A DNA stretch of 64,000 nucleotides from Eulemur rufifrons. Lineage: Eukaryota; Chordata; Mammalia; Primates; Lemuridae. The stretch covers positions 15,007,501 to 15,071,500 of the forward strand of contig NC_090995.1 of assembly GCF_041146395.1 (NCBI RefSeq). The letters are read 5' to 3'. The translations under genes and the position numbers were made by a program. This document shows positions 60,688-64,000 of the stretch, piece by piece (within the stretch, counting starts at the first letter, position 1; each line of letters starts with the position of its first letter). The notes under the pieces are model-generated. The model was not told the DNA's origin. It saw nothing but the letters and a program-made list of their open reading frames with translations, and did not search any database.

Positions 60688-61377
60688 ATGAACATCCGCA
60701 GCGCCCGGCCCGACGACCTGATGAACATGCAGCACTGCAACCTGCTGTGCCTGCCGGAGAACTACCAGATGAAGTACTACTTCTACCACGGCCTGTCCTG
60801 GCCGCAGCTCTCCTACATCGCCGAGGACGAGGAGGGCAAGATCGTGGGCTACGTCCTGGCCAAGATGGAGGAGGACCCGGATGACGTCCCGCACGGACAC
60901 ATCACGTCGCTGGCGGTGAAGCGCTCGCACCGGCGCCTCGGCCTGGCCCAGAAGCTCATGGACCAGGCCTGCCGGGCCATGATCGAGAACTTCAGCGCCA
61001 AGTACGTGTCGCTGCACGTCCGGAAGAGCAACCGGGCGGCCTTGCACCTCTACGCCAACACCCTCAACTTCCAGGTCAGCGAGGTGGAGCCCAGGTACTA
61101 CGCGGACGGGGAGGACGCCTACGCCATGAGGCGGGATCTCTCGCCGATGGCCGAGGAGCTCAGGCGGCAGCTGGAGCGCAAGAAGGGCGGGGGTGGGGTG
61201 CTTGGCGCCGGGGAGAACCAGGAGACCCAGGGCCGCGCGCTGCCTGGCTCCGAGGAGGGCTGTCGGCGGGAGAACCTGGCTGCCGACGACAGTGGCAGCG
61301 ACAGCAAAGAACCGCACGAGTCCACCGCGAGCACCGACGTCCAGGACAGCTCAGAAGACGCAGACTCCACATCCTAG
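60688..61377 (+). CDS. NAA11: NAA11, N-alpha-acetyltransferase 11 (NatA catalytic subunit paralogue, intronless)
   Basis: Complete 229-codon single-exon frame, the usual NAA11 length; ATG with A at -3. It is the retrogene paralogue of X-linked NAA10. It catalyses acetyl transfer from acetyl-CoA to the N-terminal amine of nascent proteins and should pair with NAA15 at the ribosome. A GNAT fold fills residues 1-150: LPENY at 22-26 with the catalytic Glu24; the acetyl-CoA loop RRLGLA at 82-87, within KRSHRR (78-83), which overlaps a nuclear-localisation-type basic patch; and NRAALHLY (115-122). The tail from about 155 is acidic, serine-rich and low-complexity ([29 protein letters not shown]). 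The KKGG...VLG...ENQETQG stretch separates it from NAA10. Residue 136 is Arg, where NAA10 has Lys. The frame is intact and conserved in the enzymatic core, with drift mainly in the tail, so it is probably functional. It is very CpG-rich, unlike the flanking L1. Confidence 0.97.
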   Translation: MNIRSARPDDLMNMQHCNLLCLPENYQMKYYFYHGLSWPQLSYIAEDEEGKIVGYVLAKMEEDPDDVPHGHITSLAVKRSHRRLGLAQKLMDQACRAMIENFSAKYVSLHVRKSNRAALHLYANTLNFQVSEVEPRYYADGEDAYAMRRDLSPMAEELRRQLERKKGGGGVLGAGENQETQGRALPGSEEGCRRENLAADDSGSDSKEPHESTASTDVQDSSEDADSTS

Positions 61378-61403
61378 AGCCTGCTCCAGGTATCCTCTCC
61401 CCC

Positions 61404-61545
61404 CTGACCCTGTCCCTCCTGAATCCCAAATGCCTCCCGTGACCCTGTCCCTCCTGAATCCCAAATGCCTCCCGTGACCCTGTCCCTCCTGAATCCCAAA
61501 TGCCATCCCGTGACCCTGTCCCTCCTAAATCCCAAATGCCATCCC
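61404..61545 (+). repeat. 35-bp minisatellite just after the NAA11 stop
   Basis: Four head-to-tail copies of a 35-36 bp C-rich unit (start GTGACCCTGTCCCTCC), at 61404, 61439, 61474 and 61510. Copy 4 differs by G-to-A in CCTAAAT, and copies 3-4 have a CCATCCC variant. It begins 27 bp after the stop codon, so it lies in the 3' UTR. Confidence 0.97.
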
Positions 61546-62547
61546 AAATCCCTTTACCAGACACCTTGGCCTGCCCAGTCCCGCCCCATTCCATCCCATC
61601 CCGGCCCTGCTAGGTTTGACCGGGAAAACGACCCGATGACCGTAGGAAGCAGGGCAGGGCGTGTGGGAGGAAAACTCGTGCGTGGTTCACTGTTGGAAGT
61701 TAAGACGCTACCAGGACGCCAAACTCGTGCTTGATTAGATTCAGTTAAAGCAACAAGCGTTTATCCTGCTTTTGGTAGGATGAGTTGTATTTCAGGGTAA
61801 CCACGTGGTTGATAAAAGAAATTTCTTTACAGAATTCAATGATAGAATTATCATCGTTTTGCAAACTCTTGCTGAAATGCTGGATCTAGCCGACAGCCAC
61901 CAGTGACCAACACTGTTAGGTGAAAGTCGGAGACCTCTGTAGTGATGGGTCAAGGCAACAACACTTGAAGGCAGTGTTCAATCTTAACATCCCTAAACAT
62001 GAGGATAACTATTATATGCCTTCTAACGCAACATGAAGGCACAGCACCACCTATAAAATACTCTTGCCAAGAAAGTTATATGTATGAAGTCGAACTATCA
62101 TTTTTATAGAAAACAGAAGGACTTATAAACTAGACCATGATGCAAACAGCCAAATCCAGAATGAGGGAATTTCTACAGAACAAATGACCTTGCTTCTTTA
62201 CAGATAAATGTCATGTAAAAAAAAAAAAAAAAAAAGGAAGAATTTTCTATTAAAACACACTTTACAGATAGAGTAACCAAACTCAACTGTTATGGACAGT
62301 GTTTAGATACCAATTCAAACCAACCAAGTATAAGACGTTTTTGAGACAGGCAATATATGAACATAGACTATGTTCTATTAAGGAATTACTAATAATTTAG
62401 GTGAGCTAAGTGGTAGTATTATTGTGTTAAAAAAAAGTCCTCATACATTAGAGATACATACTGAAATAATATGATGGGTTGGATTTGCTTTAAAATACTC
62501 TACCAAAAGGACAAAAAAGGTTGGAGGGGAAGTAAAATAAGAATGGC
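61546..62547. other. NAA11 3' flank
   Basis: C-rich then AT-rich single-copy-looking sequence. I saw no AATAAA between the stop codon and 62216. A 19-A run at 62217-62235 could be a decayed retrocopy A-tail. An ATTAAA lies at 62249-62254. Confidence 0.4.
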
Positions 62548-62882
62548 GGCCGGGCGCGGTGGCTCACACCTATAATCCCAGCACTCTGGGAGGCCGAGGC
62601 GGGTGGATCGTTTGAGCTCAGGGGTTGGAGACCAGCCTGAGCAAGAGTGAGACCCTGTCTCTACTAAAAAAAAATAGAAATGATCTGGACAACTAAAAAT
62701 GTATATAGAAAAAAATTAGCTGGGCATGGTGGCGCATGCCTGTAGTCCCAGCTACTCGGGAGGCTGAGGCAGGAGGATCACTGGAGCCCAGGAGTCTGAG
62801 GTTGCTGTGAGCGAGGCTGACGCCACAGCACTCTAGCCCGGGCAACAGAGTGAAACTCTGTCTCAAAAAAAAAAAAAAAAAA
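62548..62882 (+). mobile_element. full-length strepsirrhine Alu with TSD
   Basis: GGCCGGGCGCGG start, GGACAACTAAAAATG linker and A-tail; target-site duplication AGAATGGC at 62540-62547 and 62883-62890. Confidence 0.97.
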
Positions 62883-62955
62883 AGAATGGCAACATATGAT
62901 AATTGTTGAAGTTGGGAAATGGGTACTTGGGGGTTACTTAAGCTATTTATTTATT

Positions 62956-63042
62956 TAGACAGAGTCTCCTGACCTCGAGCGATCCTCCCACCTCGGCCTC
63001 CCAGAGTGCTGGGATTACAGGCGTGAGCCACCGCGCCCAGCC
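62956..63042 (-). mobile_element. internally deleted Alu
   Basis: Minus-strand Alu in which AGACAGAGTCT (element 3' end) is joined directly to CCTGACCTCGAGCGATCC (left monomer). Roughly 230-250 bp of the middle is missing. It ends CGCGCCCAGCC. Confidence 0.9.
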
Positions 63043-63149
63043 AATTTACTTTTTTGAATGTGTGAAAATTAACATGAAAAGTTAAAGAGCAAAAACAATT
63101 ATTGTACCTCTTAATAAACGCATAATACTAATACGAAGAAGCCACTAAA

Positions 63150-63482
63150 GGCCGGGCGAGGTGGCTCACGCCTGTAATCCTAGCACTCTGGGAGGCCGAG
63201 GCGGGTGGATTGCTCAAGGTCAGGAGTTCGAGACCAGCCTGAGCGAGACCCCGTCTCTACTAAAAATAGAACGACATTATATGGACAACTAAAAATCTAT
63301 ATAGAAAAAATTAGCCGGGCATAGTGGCGCATGCCTGTAGTCCCAGCTACTCGGGAGGCTGAGGCAGTAGGATCGCTTAAGCCGAGGAGTCTGAGGTTGC
63401 TGTGAGCTAAGCTGACGCCACGGCACTCACTCTAGCCTGGGCAACAAAGTGAGACTCTGTCTCAACAAAAAAAAAAAAAAAA
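63150..63482 (+). mobile_element. full-length strepsirrhine Alu with perfect TSD
   Basis: GGCCGGGCGAGG start, ACATTATATGGACAACTAAA linker and A-tail; perfect 13-bp target-site duplication AGAAGCCACTAAA at 63137-63149 and 63483-63495. Confidence 0.98.
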
Positions 63483-63495
63483 AGAAGCCACTAAA

Positions 63496-64000
63496 AAGTA
63501 TTTTTAAAAGACTGATGTCTTAGGAACAGTTGGGTTGTAATAATATAATAATACCACAGTATTTCTTCCATGAAAGAACTTTGTATTACCTTAGGAATTT
63601 CAAGGGTCAATGTGCTGCTGGTGATTTAGAAGATTTAACTTCTTAATTTGGTCACCTGACCCTGACATTTGTAAAATGTAACCACTTTCTCATGGCAAAG
63701 GCCAGTTATGAGTGACATAAACTGCATATAATTTTTAAAAATGCTATTTGATTAATTTATTCATTCATAAAAATGTTCATTTGCCAGGCATTAGGTGGTA
63801 GAGCTGGGTATACAACAGTGATCAAGAAAGACTGGTGTTTATATTATATAGTGTTTAAGAATAATTGGACTATATTTTTATGCATTTTGATATGGAAACC
63901 CAAACTGTACACACACTAGCCCCATTTTATTTTCATTCAGTTATGGTTCCACCTAAGTTATAAAAACATAGGGTTAGAAAGTCTTTGGGGATTAGAAAGA
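63496..64000. other. non-coding, with an L2 fragment
   Basis: Inverted L2 end at about 63745-63840: 'TTAATTTATTCATTCATAAAAATGTTCATTTGCCAGGCATTAGG...GGGTATACAACAGTGATCAAGAAAG'. The rest is unassigned. Confidence 0.5.

Noticed and set aside
60391..61317. 308-codon minus-strand open frame opposite NAA11
   Set aside because: Antisense by-product of the CpG-rich NAA11 exon and promoter, with no domain.

Overview
This is nuclear DNA from a primate, most likely a strepsirrhine and more likely a lemur than a galago. The evidence is about fifteen Alu elements (full-length, truncated or internally deleted). Their inter-monomer linker carries the AAATTATATGGACAACTAAA-type segment, and the right monomer has a GAGGATCGCTTGAGCCC...GCTGACGCCACGGCACTCTAGCC diagnostic block typical of strepsirrhine rather than haplorhine Alus. 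Two young L1 3' ends share a 3' UTR I associate with lemur-type L1. No galago-style tRNA-derived SINEs were seen. The window is AT-rich and gene-poor, with two sharply GC/CpG-rich islands. Each island is a single-exon retrogene.

Only two protein-coding genes are supported, both on the + strand. GK2 (19717-21378, 553 aa) is the intronless, testis-type glycerol-kinase-like retrogene. NAA11 (60688-61377, 229 aa) is the intronless paralogue of NAA10, the catalytic subunit of the NatA N-terminal acetyltransferase. Adjacent GK2 and NAA11 match the human 4q21 arrangement as I recall it. Both are autosomal copies of X-linked parents (GK and NAA10) and both are expected to act in male germ cells, where the X chromosome is silenced.

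Layout: 1-1735 old L1 ORF2 split by an Alu; 1736-2605 a possible decayed processed copy of unknown origin; 2606-14448 Alus, LINE2, MIR and a MaLR-type LTR; 14449-15258 a young minus-strand L1 3' end with an intact ORF2 C-terminus; 15259-18339 mostly unassigned; 18340-25420 one ancient plus-strand L1 into which the GK2 retrocopy appears to have inserted, and which also contains a young L1 3' end; 25421-38500 mostly unassigned plus an LTR, an L1 and Alus; 38505-39990 a minus-strand L1 3' end hit by an Alu; 41857-42660 two Alus; 42661-51353 a long, mostly unassigned stretch; 52760-54000 a nested minus-strand L1; 59175-60300 an L1 abutting the NAA11 promoter; 60340-61560 the NAA11 unit with a 35-bp minisatellite after the stop codon; 62548-63495 an Alu cluster.

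I found no RNA genes, CRISPR arrays or multi-gene systems. The more interesting observations are small ones. They are the L1 interruption by GK2, the loss of the kinase Asp at GK2 position 17 plus a second active-loop change, a 20-bp ETS/GC-box tandem array in the GK2 promoter, ETS motifs shared by both retrogene promoters, and the NAA11 minisatellite.
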